DNA of 64,000 nucleotides from contig NW_003314280.1 of assembly GCF_000143415.4 (NCBI RefSeq), positions 1,175,938 through 1,239,937 on the forward strand, given 5' to 3'. Below the pieces are notes generated by a model, which did not search any database, was not told the origin of the DNA, and saw nothing but the letters and a program-made list of their open reading frames with translations. A program made the translations under genes and the position numbers. Shown here piece after piece: positions 1 to 12,900 of the stretch. Numbering within the stretch: position 1 is the first letter of the stretch; each line of letters starts with the position of its first letter. The DNA is from Selaginella moellendorffii (Eukaryota; Streptophyta; Lycopodiopsida; Selaginellales; Selaginellaceae).

Positions 1-494
1 TCGTGGAGCCGTGCGTAGTCCATCTTGTTCTTGAGCGATCGCAGCAGGAAATTGTCGCCGGTGGGGTTGTCGCAGGGATTGGGCTGCGATCCAGTGACCA
101 TGAGGAGCTTTGTGGGCCGCGATTGGATCGATTTGGACCTCTGCTCGTCCCAGTCGCTGATCTTTGGACCCAATCTGTAAGGATGCTGCTCGATCTTTGC
201 CTCGATCGATTGGGAAGCTATTATAGAGTGATCCACACCAGGGAGCGACGGAATGATCGATTGATCACCGCGAATTGCTCGACTAGAGTGATCCAAACCG
301 CGGAGAACGCGCCTCTGGATTTCGTGGAAATCCTTCTGAGGCGTGCCGAATTCGCCCGCTCCGATCGATCCTCGCAGCACCAGGATCGTCAGGACCCCGC
401 ACACCACCGTGATCTTGAGTTTGTTGATCGCCTTCCTCGTCGCCTGGCTCCTCAAGCAAATCCTCTTGAAAAACAGGGGACTGGAGCTCGCCAT
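1..494 (-). CDS. GT34 glycosyltransferase (xyloglucan xylosyltransferase-like), 5' end only
   Basis: This is the first 164 codons of a minus-strand gene that runs off the left edge, read from an ATG at 494. The product begins with a short basic stretch, then a hydrophobic segment (about residues 27-45), as in type II Golgi enzymes. Next come the stem signatures RGSIGAGEFGTP and LGPKISDWDEQR, and then LLMVTGSQPNPCDNPTGDN followed by LLRSLKNKMDYARLH. From family knowledge, these match the N-terminal half of GT34 enzymes (xyloglucan alpha-1,6-xylosyltransferases and galactomannan galactosyltransferases), which act in the Golgi on hemicellulose. The DXD catalytic motif lies outside the window. 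Assignment to GT34 is firm; the exact acceptor is not. Confidence 0.88.
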   Translation of the reverse strand, partial: MASSSPLFFKRICLRSQATRKAINKLKITVVCGVLTILVLRGSIGAGEFGTPQKDFHEIQRRVLRGLDHSSRAIRGDQSIIPSLPGVDHSIIASQSIEAKIEQHPYRLGPKISDWDEQRSKSIQSRPTKLLMVTGSQPNPCDNPTGDNFLLRSLKNKMDYARLH

Positions 495-935
495 GATCTC
501 CGCTGCGATGATCGTCAATGCCGGGGAAAAAATGGTGTTTAAATCGCGCGAGCGTGCTGCCAAGTCCACGCGAGTGTGGATCCCCATCCATGGAGAAGAG
601 GATGGACCACAGGGCAATTGAAAGCTTCTCCTGACCGATCGAGTGGGTTGTCTCGATTGATCACTCTCATAGTGACGACAACCTACAGTCTTTTCTTGAC
701 TCTTTTCCCCGTGTTCTCTTCTCCTCTCTGCGACCCAGTCCATAGTTCTCGAATCCCTGCCAGGAACGTCAAGCGTAGATCCCACGACAAAGCAAAGCTC
801 CCACTCTTTGGAAGAAGAATCTCTGTAATAACTCGTTCTCAAGGTCTCTAGAAAAATCCGAGAAGACTGTGCTTCCATCAGTTCGACCACTGTTATTCTC
901 AGGAATGGCATTAGTTACATACAAACCAATCCATA
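495..935. other. Intergenic stretch between two minus-strand genes
   Basis: These 441 bases hold the 5' flank of the GT34 gene and the 3' flank of the receptor kinase gene. Short ORFs cross it on both strands, but none has a recognisable motif or continues a neighbouring gene. I see no RNA gene or repeat here. Confidence 0.6.
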
Positions 936-3396
936 TCACCTTCCCTCGAGGAGATCCTCGGACATGGTCGGCCCGCGCTGCGCGTCTTCGCCTTCGTCCA
1001 GCGCTGCCAAGCCTGAGAAGGGGCCCGAGGAGAAGAAGGACGACGTACCATCCGACTCAAACGTTGCCGACGTCTGCCGGGTGTTGTGGTTGTTCCAGCT
1101 CGTCGCAAACGTCCCGTCCGACATGCTCGGGGACACCGGGGTCTCCACCGTCATGTTTTCCCTCTCGCCGCTGTGCGTGTACTCGTTGCTGTGCTGCACC
1201 ATCTTGAGAGACTGGACCACTTCGCCCATCGTTGGTCTCTGGTTCGCTTCCGGGGCGACGCAAGCAGCAGCTACCGCAGCAACTTGTGCGAAGTCCTCCC
1301 GCGGGTACTGGCCGTTTAGTCGGGGATCTGCGAGCTCGTAGATGCGATCGACATCCTTGAGCACAGGCCGTGCCTGAGAATGATCGTTAGCACTAAAAGT
1401 AAAAGCGAAAACCATGCACTTTCTTACCCAGGTGACTAGATTCTCTTGGCCGGTAGGCTGTGCCATGTCCACGGGCTTTCTCCCGGAGAGCAACTCAAGC
1501 AAGACTACGCCATAGCTGTAGACGTCGCTTTTCACAAGTAAGTGTCCAGTCATCGCGTACTCTGGAGCAACATATCTGTGCAAAGAAACATCAGTAGTAG
1601 CGAATACGAAAAAGAGATTCCTACCCAAAAGTTCCCATGACCCGGGTCGAGACGTAGCTTGTTTGTCCTTCCGGAGCCTGCTTGGCAAGACCAAAATCGG
1701 CAACTTTCGCTTGGAAGTTGTCTTCCAATAATATGTTTGAAGCCTTGAAATCCCTGTGAATAACGCAAGGTTGACAGTCTTCATGTAGATACGCCAGCCC
1801 TCTCGCTGCACCGATTGCGATTTTCATTCGTGTATCCCAGTCTAGCGGGTTGTTTGCACCAAGTCGTCCTGAGAGTAATGTTAGCACAATATAGATCTTG
1901 CAAGCACGAAATCCATACCGTGAAGCCACGACTCCAAACTTCCATTAGGAACAAGTTCGTAGCAGAGAAGATGCTGTGAGGAATCCCGGCTACTGAAAAA
2001 CCCGACAAGCTTCACGAGATGTCTATGGTGTAATCTGCTTAGCATTTCCACCTCCACCAAAAACTCTTTATCGCCTTGATGACCACCGCTGCTGAGCCTT
2101 TTGATCGCTACTGCCATTCCATCTTTCAAGTTCCCTCGGTACACACGTCCAAAGCCGCCTTCGCCTAACAAGTTAGCCGGATCAAAGCCATTCGTTGCTT
2201 CTTTGAGATCCTCGTAGGAAAATATTCGCGTGCTTGTTGGACGAGTTAACAAAGAGAGCATTTGAGGAGGGTCCGATGCTTTAGTAAAAGAGGACGTGTG
2301 ACCTGCATGAAAGAAAATTAAAAATTGCAGAACTATTCGTTTAGAGAACCAACCTGACTTGGTCAAGCTTGCCTTCTCTTCAGATTCTTTGTTTCCAGGA
2401 GCCAGTTTACGAATGAATAGTATAGAAAGGCAAAGCAAAGCCACTATTGCAATACCAACTCCTAGTATAATTCCCAGCCGAACCTTCCCTTTGGGCCTTT
2501 CAGAAGCGGAGGATTGGTTGTTGGTGGGCGTCGATAGAGGCTGATTTCTTGATGGGGAAGGTGCGAAAACTGGTGAGGGCGATGGAGACACTGCACGTAC
2601 AAAACAAATACACGGCGATAAGTTAATGCACAAAAGAGCACGTCAAGCTTACCAGGTTCCGGGCCAAAAAGGTTGAAACGAAGAAGCGTGTAGTTTCCCA
2701 CAAGAGAAGAGTTGAAACGAACCTTGTGAGCATCCAAAGAAGCCTTGACGCTTGTAGCCTCTTCGGATGAGAAACTAACACCGACCAGGGGGCCTAGATA
2801 AATGGACATATTGAGCTCACTGGTACTAATATAATAGAATGCTGTAATCACCACTTGCGGGTCTTGGAGCTTGAGCTGGGACGCGAGCTGGTGCTGGAAG
2901 GCGACGGTGGAGTTAATGAAGTTGGACGACACATTGTCGAGAAGTAGCCCGATCTCTATCGGATAGACACAGGAGCAAGTCTCGCCACCGGGTCTGTTCA
3001 TCATATTGTCCATACAGCAGCCTGGATGACACTAAAAAGTGTCGGCAAAAAAGATGAGAAAAAGAAAGAAGAATGCATACCAGGAGAGGGCGACTTTCCG
3101 GGTGGAGCAGCCAAGGTGGGTGACACAGACGGCGCGTTCGTTGAGAAGCCCGTGTCATTGACACCTTGGAGCAGCCACCTGCGCGTATGATCTAGAAGAA
3201 AACAGCAAGCGTGACACTTAGCCACTTCAAGCACAAAAAAAAAAAAAAAAAAAAAGCGACAAGGAAGAAATCACTATACTTTACCTTGTCTAGGAACAGG
3301 AAAATCGTCCAGAGCCAATGCGAGAACAACTCCAATTAATCCCGCAAACACGACGACCACGATGATCTGCTCTGATCTCCGGCAATAGATCTTCAT
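936..3396 (-). CDS. ALE2-like receptor serine/threonine kinase, 8 exons, 680 aa
   Basis: Exons on the minus strand: 3285-3396, 3081-3191, 2653-3021, 2354-2590, 1919-2302, 1625-1868, 1428-1575 and 936-1373. All introns are GT-AG and the frame closes at 680 residues. The product starts with a hydrophobic signal or anchor, then has an extracellular part beginning [13 protein letters not shown], a Ser/Pro-rich juxtamembrane stretch, one membrane helix (about 236-255) and a kinase domain. The kinase shows the glycine loop [11 protein letters not shown], the lysine in [21 protein letters not shown] and APEYA, so it looks active and of the RD type. The extracellular region resembles Arabidopsis ALE2 and its relatives, which act in epidermal and cuticle development. 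The role here is inferred from that resemblance. The Ser/Gly-rich tail of about 70 residues has no recognised domain. Confidence 0.9.
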
Positions 3397-3962
3397 TTTC
3401 CTTTCCCCTGGTGGAAGAAGCCGGTTTCACGGCGAACAGAGAGGCCCCATCCCTCTGCCCGACCGAAACCCCTAGCAACTAGAGCAAGCTGGGCGCCGGG
3501 CGGGCGCCGCAGTCTGGGGAGATCGCTGGCATTCCTAAAGACGAGCCTAGATCGCTGCGGCACATACCTGTAGATCTAGCATGGAACGCCCTAGCCGCAG
3601 CTACAAACCCTAACAAAGCGCAAAAACCAACAATCCCAGCACGCAATCCTCTCTTTCTCTTCCCCCTGCGGCATATCCAAATACATATATACTTTTGTAT
3701 GGATGCAGTAGATATCTGCATGAGAAACCAAATTTCTTAAGCATATTCTAATTAAAAGGTAATAAAAATCCAAATATTTTAAATGATGCACTTTGCTCTG
3801 ATATTTAAAAAAAATTTAATTTATTAAAATTAATATAAAAAATTACTCAAAGCAAAAAACATGTAAATCAAAATTAAAAAATTAAAGTAAGTTTATATTT
3901 ATATTATTTTTACTTTATTTAAATGAACTTAAAATAAAAACTAATACTCTTTAAAAATTAGT
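3397..3962. promoter_or_regulatory. 5' flank of the ALE2-like gene
   Basis: This is the upstream region of the receptor kinase. It contains a telo-box-like AAACCCTAAC at about 3604-3613 and a second CCCCTAG at about 3468, then becomes strongly AT-rich from about 3700 to the edge of the transposon island. A minus ORF at 3479-3721 has no recognisable features and is treated as chance. Confidence 0.45.
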
Positions 3963-6900
3963 TATGAGGTCAAATGTACAGCTATGATACCATATACTAA
4001 TATTAGTATAGTGGGATTTTAGTAGTTGTTAGATTGGTTTCAATCTAAACCACTTGCTTCTATATATAAACAAGGGTTTTTGGGTTAATTGATATGCACA
4101 TTTTTTGTAATTTTTTTTTCCATATTTCATATACTCACATAGAAGTAACGTTGAGAGGCAACTTTGTTGGTATTTGGGAATTTTGGTTTAGATCTAACTT
4201 TTTGTATTGTCTAAATCTCTATTTTCTTCTAGCTTTTCTCTAACTTTTTATTTTTTACTTATTTCTTTTCATTCATCTTCATAGTAGAATAGTAGCCTCC
4301 TCCTCTTTTAACTCTAGAGTAGCAATTGGTGCAATTGCTCAATGTTATGTGGTTGCAATTAAATAATCAAACTCAATTGATAGTAGTATTCACAACGCAC
4401 TTACTACCAATCCTCGTATTCACTGAAGTTTTTTCGTGGGAATCCTAGGGATGATGTATACCATTGCTTCAATCACTTTACGATGATTGCCACATATCAT
4501 TTTTGGGATGATACTTAATGTTTACTTGAGTTTCTCATGTGTCTCTAAGGGATGGCATTGTAGTGGTACAATACTTTAAGTGCAACCATTTGTAAGGATT
4601 GGAATATTTTTTTGGATGTTTTCAAACACATATTTGGACATATTGACAATTTTGATGATGCCTTTTAACAATTGCATCATTTTTGTTAAGGGCCATCTGA
4701 ATTGGTAATGCAATTTGGCATTTGTTTTTTAAGCTTTTTGCTTCGTGTGGAGCCAAATATGTCAGAGTGAATCAAGTTGGGAATGTTGTAGCCAGCATTT
4801 CGTCAAGATTTAGTAAGACTTGTATATACACTTACTCTAACTATCCTTGATGATACTCTTTGTTTGGCACAACATTGTGAGATATTGCATTTTCCATTTT
4901 TCACTACATGTCCTTTAACTCCATTGCTTATGGGAAATGGTCCTGTTCTAATAGAGGTTGATGCTGGTATTGCCCATATTTAAAGGCTAAGACGAGGATA
5001 TAGTCGTGGCTGTGATGTCCATTGCTGGGCATATAATGAAGTTAATCACACTTATAAGTGTTGTCGGCATTTTTCGAATTAGCAACCTCCATTTTCTAAG
5101 TGGAGACCTTGGCATCAACAACATTCTATTTGTAATACTGTAGTGAAAGGTCTAGACACTGAGATGCATATGGGAAACAAGGAATTACACAAGTAATAGA
5201 GGGACTTTGTGCAAATAAGTTAGTGATCCCTCTATCTTTCTTTTGGGAGTATCATCAAGGGGTTCACTCAACATTAGTTTATTCAGTGTTTACTTTCCAA
5301 ACTCATTTTTATAACAAAAGATCTTTTATTAATTTCTCCGTGTTGGTTAATATAGATTTGAGTTTATCTTTTATTGCTCAGCTTATTGCTACACATTATC
5401 ATTTACATTTATGTCATGTGGTAGAGCCAGTTTTTATTCTTTATGGCAACAGCTGTACACACACATGTATATGGGAAGAGGACTTAGTTGTGCATGTGAA
5501 AAATCTTGAGCTTAAGTTGTAGTTCTTGCAAGTGGTGATGAGTCAAGTTTTTGACTTCATCTTTGGTATAGATTGGTTGCGGTGCAATTATGCCAAATAT
5601 GACTTTGAGGTTTCTCCCTCTTGTCTCATACTTCTTTATATTTCTTCCATTCCTCTCACTTTTGTACTTCTTCGTCTTTTTACTTCTACCTCTGCTTCCA
5701 TCACTTTTGTTTCCCTATTATTTCTTTCTATATTTCCGTTTTATTCCTCTCTTCCCTCTTCCAATCCCTCTGATGGTTTTTGTATTGTAGCGGTTAACCA
5801 AGTTATGATAGAGTATGCTGATCTCTTTGAATTTGACTTGTCATCTAGGGCTAAGATTGTTACACATAATTTTATTTCTAATTACAGATGCTCGTCCAAT
5901 CAAGGTTCCAATTCATCGTCAGTCACCTAAAGAAATCAAGATATTATATTCAAATATTAAAGAAATGTTGGAAAACGGTGTTATTCAAAATTTGTGGCAT
6001 CCTTAGACATATGAATCTCATCTTATGACATAACTTGATGGGAGCATTCGTTTTTGCATCAATTATTGTCCATTAAACAAAGTGACAATCCTCGATATAT
6101 ACCCTCTTCCTCACACTATTGATCTCTTGGATTATCTAGGGAGAAGTCATCATTTACCAAGTTAGATCTTGCTTTCAGGTATTGGCAAGTATCAATTGCC
6201 AAAGAAAATATTCCTAAGACTATTTTTTGTACATTGTTTAGTTTATATGAGTTCTTAGTGATGCTGCTTAGTTTGAATAATGCTCCAGTAACTTTCCAAC
6301 AGATGATGGACTAGATTCTTTGGATATGCTAAAGGTGATTGTTGACTTCATCGATAATGTCTTGATCCACTCGGAGGGAATGTGGGAGGAACATATCTGT
6401 GATGTTCACAAAATGTTAAATTAAATATAGAAAGTTGGTTTAAAGATAAAGTAGTTGAATTCCGTATTTGGGTCTAAGGACACAATTTATTTTGGATACC
6501 ATATTTCTCATAAGGGTTTGCAAGTTGTTTCTAAAAAATTTGTGGCTATTTTAAGGTTTACTACTCTGAATTGTGTGAATGATGTGCAATACTTTTTGGG
6601 TAAGCTGCAATATTTTGATTGTTTTGTTGATCATCTTTTTAATGATTTATAAGATGTTGGATCAACTATGAGAAGTTGGTTTTAAGTTAAAGTGGTTGAA
6701 GTGCATGTTTGGGTTCAAAGACACAATTTATCCTAGGTACCATATTTTTTGTAAGGGTTTGCAAGTTGATCCTAACAAATTTGTGGCTATTTTAAAGTTT
6801 CATATTCCAAAGTGTGTGAATGATATGCAATACTTTTTATATAAGGTGCAGTATCTTGATTATTTTTGTTGATCATCTTTTTAAGATGTGATGTTATCTG

Positions 6901-8110
6901 GTATATGCGTATCTGCATTTGGTGCCACCCCCTCGTGCTACAGAAGGACAATTGGAGTCAATTGTAGTTTTCTATCTATTTGAGTTGGTGGTTTTTGATT
7001 TGTGGGACTTCTTTTACGATCAACTGCTAGCAATGACTATATCATTATTGTTTTTAACTATTTGACTCATTTGGTGGAAGTCAATGCTCTTGCTTATGCA
7101 TCTATAAATGTTGTTGGATACTTCCTTCTCAATCGAGTGATGTTCCAGCATTCCTATCTGGAGTTGATTCTTTTGGATAATAATTCCCCATTTATGGTTG
7201 AGGTATTTTATGTTTATCTCAGTTGAGGATATACCACATTTTCACAAGTGTTTATCATCTATAGTCAGATGGTTTGGTAGAATAACTCATTTGGACTTTC
7301 AATGGGATGATCGTAAAGTATGTGAACTTTAAATGTTCGGATTGGGATAGTTATTTACTATCTCTTATGTATACGTATGTCATAGGGATGTAGAGTTCTA
7401 TTGGTGCTTCACAATATAAACTTCTATATAATCATGATCCAATACTACCAACAAAGTTAGATTTACCTTTGTGGTTGCCACGGGTTACTAATGCTAAATT
7501 GTGGGATTAATATTTAACAAGCATTCTTCCACTTGTCCAAACAGAGTTTGTTGAACACCTAAGTTGCATACAAGTGGGACAATAATAGTGCTACAACTCC
7601 CATTATTGTCCACCTTAAGAGTACAAAATGAATGATTTGGTGTTAATCCATTTTCCCCAACTTATAGTACATGGTTTATCTAAAGGGCTTTTTGCTCAGT
7701 GGAAAGGACCGTATTGGGTGTTGCGGCAAGTTGGACTGCAAGTTTGTGAGGTTCGGCATAAGATTCAATAAGCCAATCCTCTAGAAATTTTGTATGTGCA
7801 ACAATTGAAATGCTTCATAAAAAGGGATCAGGAACAATTGACACCACCTATAAATCCATCGATGCCTCTTCCTAATGTTTCTCTAGATCCCGACCCATTC
7901 ACAAGAGAACCCTGATGATCTTCTATTATTCTGAGAGGAGGGGATGATGTGAGGTCCAAATGTACAACTATGATGCTGTATACTAATATTAGCATAGTTG
8001 GATTTTGGTAACCGTTAGATTGGTTTTAATTTAGACCATTTGCTATTATATACTAATTGATATCCATATTTTTTATATTCTCTTTCTATATTCCTTGCAC
8101 TTATTAGTGA
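3963..8110 (+). mobile_element. Decayed Ty3/gypsy retrotransposon, copy 1
   Basis: This is an AT-rich element with many stop codons. It is flanked by similar direct repeats (about 3963-4165 and 7951-8105) that start TGAGGTC; a purine-rich tract (GAGAGGAGGGGATGATG) precedes the right one, as expected before a 3' LTR. Pol remnants in order are a protease C-terminus (FGIDWLRCNY at about 5553), a reverse transcriptase start (RPIKVPIHRQSPKE, then MLENGVIQ, 5890-6000), a piece around 6040-6400 containing the RLCINY-like and PLPHTIDLLD motifs, and integrase-like sequence at 6990-7230. RNase H is missing compared with copy 2. Edges are approximate. It cannot code for working proteins. Confidence 0.8.
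6410..6890 (+). repeat. Internal tandem duplication in the reverse transcriptase region of gypsy copy 1
   Basis: A segment of about 239 bp occurs twice in direct orientation (about 6410-6652 and 6653-6890). Both copies contain the same run of phrases, including AAGTTGGTTT, GACACAATTTAT, TTTGTGGCTATTTTAA and GTTGATCATCTTTTTAA, but they have diverged at many sites. The inverted gypsy copy has the segment once (about 17560-17800), so the duplication arose in copy 1. Confidence 0.75.
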
Positions 8111-8164
8111 ATATAAAAAATAAATAAAATAAAATAAAATAAAAATAATGACTGACAATATTTT

Positions 8165-8490
8165 TATTTAAATATATAAGTGCATAGAATATGGAAGGAA
8201 ATATAGAAATATGCATATCAATTAGCCCAAAAAACCTAGCTTATACATAGCTCGTCCAAATTAAAACTAATCCAACAGTTATCAAAATCCCACTATGCTA
8301 AGATTAATATATGGCATCGTAGCTATACATTTAGACCTCACATCATCCCCTCCTCTCAGAATGATAGAAGATAATAAGGGTTCACTTGTGGATGAGCTAG
8401 GATTTGGAGGAACATTAAGAGATGGTATCGGTGGATTTGTAGTGGTGTTAATTTTTCTTAATCCCTTTGTATAAAGTGTTTCAATTATTG
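8165..8490 (-). mobile_element. Decayed Ty3/gypsy retrotransposon, copy 2, 3' part with LTR
   Basis: This is an inverted relative of the 3' end of copy 1. The LTR-like stretch lies at about 8165-8338; next to it is the matching purine-rich tract and then the last codons of the pol region (minus ORF 8282-8512). It stops abruptly at 8490, where the 7.3-kb LTR element has inserted. The sequence resumes at 15780 after the 5-bp duplication TATTG. With copy 1 it forms a tail-to-tail inverted pair separated by only about 55 bp of A/T repeats. Confidence 0.78.
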
Positions 8491-9999
8491 TGTAAGTGAC
8501 TAAATTTTCCATTCTACTTTAGTCACTTAACCACACCTCCGACCACTTAGAGGAGTCTCATTCACAACCTCCATAAGTCCAATTCAGGACTTGGGCTTGC
8601 TAGCCCTGAGAATGGCATCCATGCTACTTAACATTTGCACTTGGTCCAAGTGCTCCACGTGTCCAATCCCATGACCGACACTCAAAGGTACCACCGACAT
8701 GGCAGCTTGTCACGCTAAGGCCACGCCCAATCACCTTTGCCACATTGGTAGTCCAATATGGCTCTCCAAGACTAGGCAAACCATCCGTGAGTGGTCATCT
8801 CAGATCCACTCCTTAGCATCCATAGGATGCCCACCGACAAGGGGAATAGCCTTCCCTAATATCCCTCTGTCAGTCCCCACTAAGTCCCTTTCTGCCCCTG
8901 GCCGTGTTTGCCAACACTGCCACTGGATCGAGGCCCACAGGCCCAACCACTAAGTCCCACGGTCCTCTGGGACTTCCTCACCATACAACTGTGTCCTTGG
9001 TCACTACCCCAGAGGACTGCTCCTCTTCCTTTCCACAATCTTAGCCTTTGGGGACAACATTTCGGAACACCGTGGCCTTACGCGAGCCACCTAGGTACTC
9101 TCCCCGCCTTCCGCCCTTGGGTGTTCTAGCCATGGGCTTAGAGCGAGGTTCCGTTGAGCCACGCCTGGTATCCAAGTAGGTAGTGCCACCCACACTTGGA
9201 CTGGGAGCATTGGACAGTCGATCTCCCGGGGGAACTAGAGCCGGCTCTTGAACACTTCACCAAGCTACCCCGCTTGTCAGTCCGTGTTCACTCTAGTCTT
9301 GGACTTCCCAGTGGTCAGCTCATCACCCAACACTGGGTTTGGCCTTCCTGGGCCAAATTGGCCTTTCCTGGCCAAACTGGCTCTGCTGGGCTCCAACCCC
9401 CACTCTCTCCCTACTATACTTTTGGAACCCCCCGCAGCCCCCCCCCCGGGGGACGATCGCTTTGGGCTTTCACCCAACTGCCTGTATTAGTATTTGGACT
9501 CGGACTCGGACTCGGACTCGGTCTTAGTCCCGGATTCGGACTCGGTCTCGGTCTCGATCTCGGTCCCAGTCTCGGTCCCGGTCTCGGTCCTGGTCTCGGT
9601 CCCGGTCTCGGTTCCATCTCGGACTCCATCTCGGACTCCATCTCGGGTCCATCTCGGACTCCATCTCGGGTCCATCTCGGACTCCATCTTCGGGACTCCA
9701 TCTCAGACTCCACTTCGGGTCCATCTCAGACTCCAACTCGGGTCTACCTCGGACTCCATCTCGGACACTTCCATGTGTCATGTGTTGGTCTTTTTTGGGT
9801 CCTTTTTTGGAGCCTTGCTTATTGCTCGCTTCGTGCTCGTTCCTTGAGCACTTTGTTGGGAGTTCCACTCCCGCTCTCGACCTTCCAAGTCAGAGCTTTT
9901 AGTCCAAATGTGTTGCGATCGTTTGGCTTTCGCTTCGGACATTACCACATGGCACCCTTTCTGGCTCCACTTTGGGGCCTAGGGATTTTGTGTCTCACA
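8491..9999 (-). repeat. LTR (3' LTR by element orientation), 1509 bp
   Basis: Left long terminal repeat of the nested element. It aligns along its whole length with 14095-15779, with scattered substitutions. The main length difference is in the internal tandem repeat block, which is about 175 bp shorter here. Confidence 0.92.
9491..9765. repeat. Minisatellite inside the left LTR
   Basis: A run of a 6-bp unit (CTCGGA and the variant CTCGGT) at about 9491-9612 passes into longer units built on CCATCTCGGACT and CCATCTCGGGT up to about 9765. The repeat keeps several frames open and so creates false ORFs rich in Ser-Asp, Gly-Leu or Met-Glu-Ser-Glu. Confidence 0.88.
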
Positions 10000-12900
10000 A
10001 CTCCACCACCCATAGACGAAGTTCGATGTCCTTATTGAATGGTAAACCATTTTATTAAGTAACACCCGCATATGTTATCATTTCCATCCTTGGCACCTAG
10101 CCAATATTTGTCAATGGTTTGACATTGAAGGCTCACCATGCCTTCTTCATATTCATCAATGGTTTGACATTGAAGGCTCACCATGCCTTCTGCATATTCG
10201 TCAATGGTTTGACACCAAAGGCTCACCATGCCTTGCCCATCCTCTAAGGAGGGTAGTCTCTCCAACTTAGAGACTAGTTGGACCACATGTAGTGGTTCTC
10301 TCCTTTTATTGGTTTAGTTCTTGCTAAACCTCTTAGAGACCCTTCTCTAAGTCAATCCCACTATTCCTTCTCGAGTAGTCTCAATTTCCATCTATTGAAC
10401 GTTTGCACCTTGGAACTTTTACTTTTTGACTTCTGGAAGTCAATTTCCTAAGTGTCTTCAACACCTTGCATTGCACCTATTGTGCAACTCCACTTCCCAT
10501 CTTAGGAAGTTCTTTACTTGAGGGCACCATCATCCTCTTTTTTATTTTGTGCCACCTTGGGCACTAAGTTCCATTTATCATACTTTGTGCTAAGGCTGTC
10601 TATGGCTCTATCATTTGGCTACTTTACCGCTCCCTCCCTTGGAGCTTCCACTTTCGCCAAATCGGAGCAAATTGGAATCCATCCTTAGAAACACACTTCC
10701 TTTCCCGCAATTTGTTAATGTCCAACACATTAGTGTTCCTCGCCTAACTTTGTCACTTGGATTCCTTCCAAGGGATTCCACGGCCCTCTCTTGGCCACTC
10801 ATCTTTTGCTCCTATCCGTTGATTGTTGCACCAAGCAACACCGAATCTCTACCTCCCTTCTTGAGGTATTCTTTTGATTCCATAGCAAAAGCTCTGCTTT
10901 GCCAAAACTAGGGTGTTCACCCTTAGTAAGTCTCTTTAACATCTTCTGCTGTGGGTTCTATCCACGGCCCAACTTTGTGACCCTCCCATGGGTCTTTTTA
11001 GAGACTACTTTCCTTGGACACACTATGCCATCGCAATGACATAGCTCATTTCCCTAAGGTGCTTTTCCTACTTGGTCACCTTGACCAAGCCACACCATCA
11101 TCAATAGTTCAAATCAACACTTTGAACTAGAAACCTTATTCCTTAGCCCAAACAAGGACCTTGTCCTTATTTAGCCACAAGATCACCTAGTGCTCTCACT
11201 TTGGCACCTTAACAGGTTTGCCAATAGGTATTAGGTCTTCTAGACCTTTAACTTGTTAACTACGACCCTGGGGACATCCCCCACACTTGATGGTGCGCCC
11301 AAGCCAGCCCTTTCGGCCAAGGGTCCATAGCAACTGAGACTGGGTGTCCCCATTTCATTCACCGCGTCTTTGGTGCCACTGGCACCAAAGTGTTCAAGTT
11401 AGATATGCTGAGCCACACTAAGCAATCTAATCGTGCATCACGACTCCGAGGCATCCCTCGCTTGGCGGTGTGCCCAAACCAGTCTCCACACTGAGAGTCC
11501 ATGACCACAGAAAAATGAGTGTCCTCATATTTCAAACAATCACCATGCCCTAGTGAGTTGGGACTCGAACCCAAGCACTAAAGGGTCGGGACTCGAACCC
11601 AACCTCCGTATATGCATCTACGGACGGCATCACCTAGGATGCCTGGCGTGACTCCCCACGCCGGTGCCCCAACTTATACTCAAAGTGTGCTATAGATCAC
11701 AGCTTAGGAACCTAGTTCCTCCACACTGCCAAGTCCTCTCACTTGACAAGTCTGTGATCATGCATGGACTCCTCCATACTTGGCCCCATGGCCCACCCTT
11801 TTTGAAGTTATCACCTTCAACTAGGGTCTTTGTTCCCCTGACTTGCCAATCTTGCTTTGGCAAATCCTCCGACCACTGTAACATGGTTTCTGCATAAGCG
11901 TGAAAGCCCTTGATTATCGACTTTCGTTCAAAGCCCTCTCTTTGAACACTCGGGAACTACTTCCCTAACCTTGATAGCCTTGCCTCATGGCAAGCTTCAA
12001 GACCACGCTTCTGCTGCGCCACTCTAGTTTCGCGCGTTCCTTGAACCATTTACGCTTGGCCTTTCTAGGTACTAAGCTACCTAAAATCATCTTTGGGAAC
12101 CTTGAAGGAACTCTGTCCCTTAGCTTGCTAAGGCCTCCCTTTTTGCAAGCTTTCCAATTACCATATAGTCTAACATGGACAATTCCATATTTTAGACTCT
12201 CCATGGCATCACGGTTGCTAGTGGCAACACCCTCAAGCCCCCACTTGATTCTCCAATCCCAGCTGGCATAACCAACCTTGGTTATGCCCTTCGATTCCTA
12301 TGGTTCGGTTCTACCCCCTTACTTCTTGCTTTTGGCTTCACACCTTTCCTTCGGTCATTCTCCTCCAGACCAGGAGGATAGCTTTGCACTTTCTATCATG
12401 CCTTAGCAAGTATTCTTAGGGATGAACCTACCTAATAGCCTAAGGAGTGGTTCCTCAATCGAAGTATGCTCACCCTATAATCCCACATATTGAGATTACA
12501 TTGTTGCTTATGGGCCTTTACATGCCCATCGCTAGCCTTGCTAAAATTCCATTTTTGGCTTTGTCCAATTCGAGTAGACAGTCTTCTCTTGTCTTTGCCA
12601 CCTTGGACATTTGGATAACACCTTCTATCCATCATTCGCTAGGGACTTAGTCCCTTGGGCCTTATCTATTGCCCTCGTGACATCAAACACTACCTCCTGG
12701 TGTTCTAGAGTGTTCAGGTGTCCCAATGACGACTTCCTTGACAATGAGTATTTCCTTTCATGACATTGACTTACTATATCGCAACATAAGCAACTTATCC
12801 CCCGTAAGGGTATATCCAACTTCCTTATGCCATTAAGAAGGCTTGGGTAATTACCTTCTACCCGTTTAACGAATTATTTTGCACCTCTTGCTTAGTTGCC

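Noticed and set aside
5526-5930. Plus ORF of 134 codons in gypsy copy 1
   Set aside because: Only its first part resembles a retroviral-type protease end; the rest is a Phe/Ser/Leu-rich low-complexity stretch in an element with many stops. It is a remnant, not a gene.
9414-9868. Overlapping ORFs on both strands in the left LTR encoding Ser-Asp, Gly-Leu or Met-Glu-Ser-Glu repeats
   Set aside because: They come from the 6-bp and 12-bp minisatellite units, which keep several frames open at once. The same false ORFs appear in the right LTR at 15035-15875 with different lengths.
11563-11602. Two GGTTCGAGTCCC motifs resembling the tRNA T-loop / Pol III B box
   Set aside because: No anticodon or acceptor stem and no A box can be placed around them; both lie inside the LTR element. 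I do not call a tRNA.
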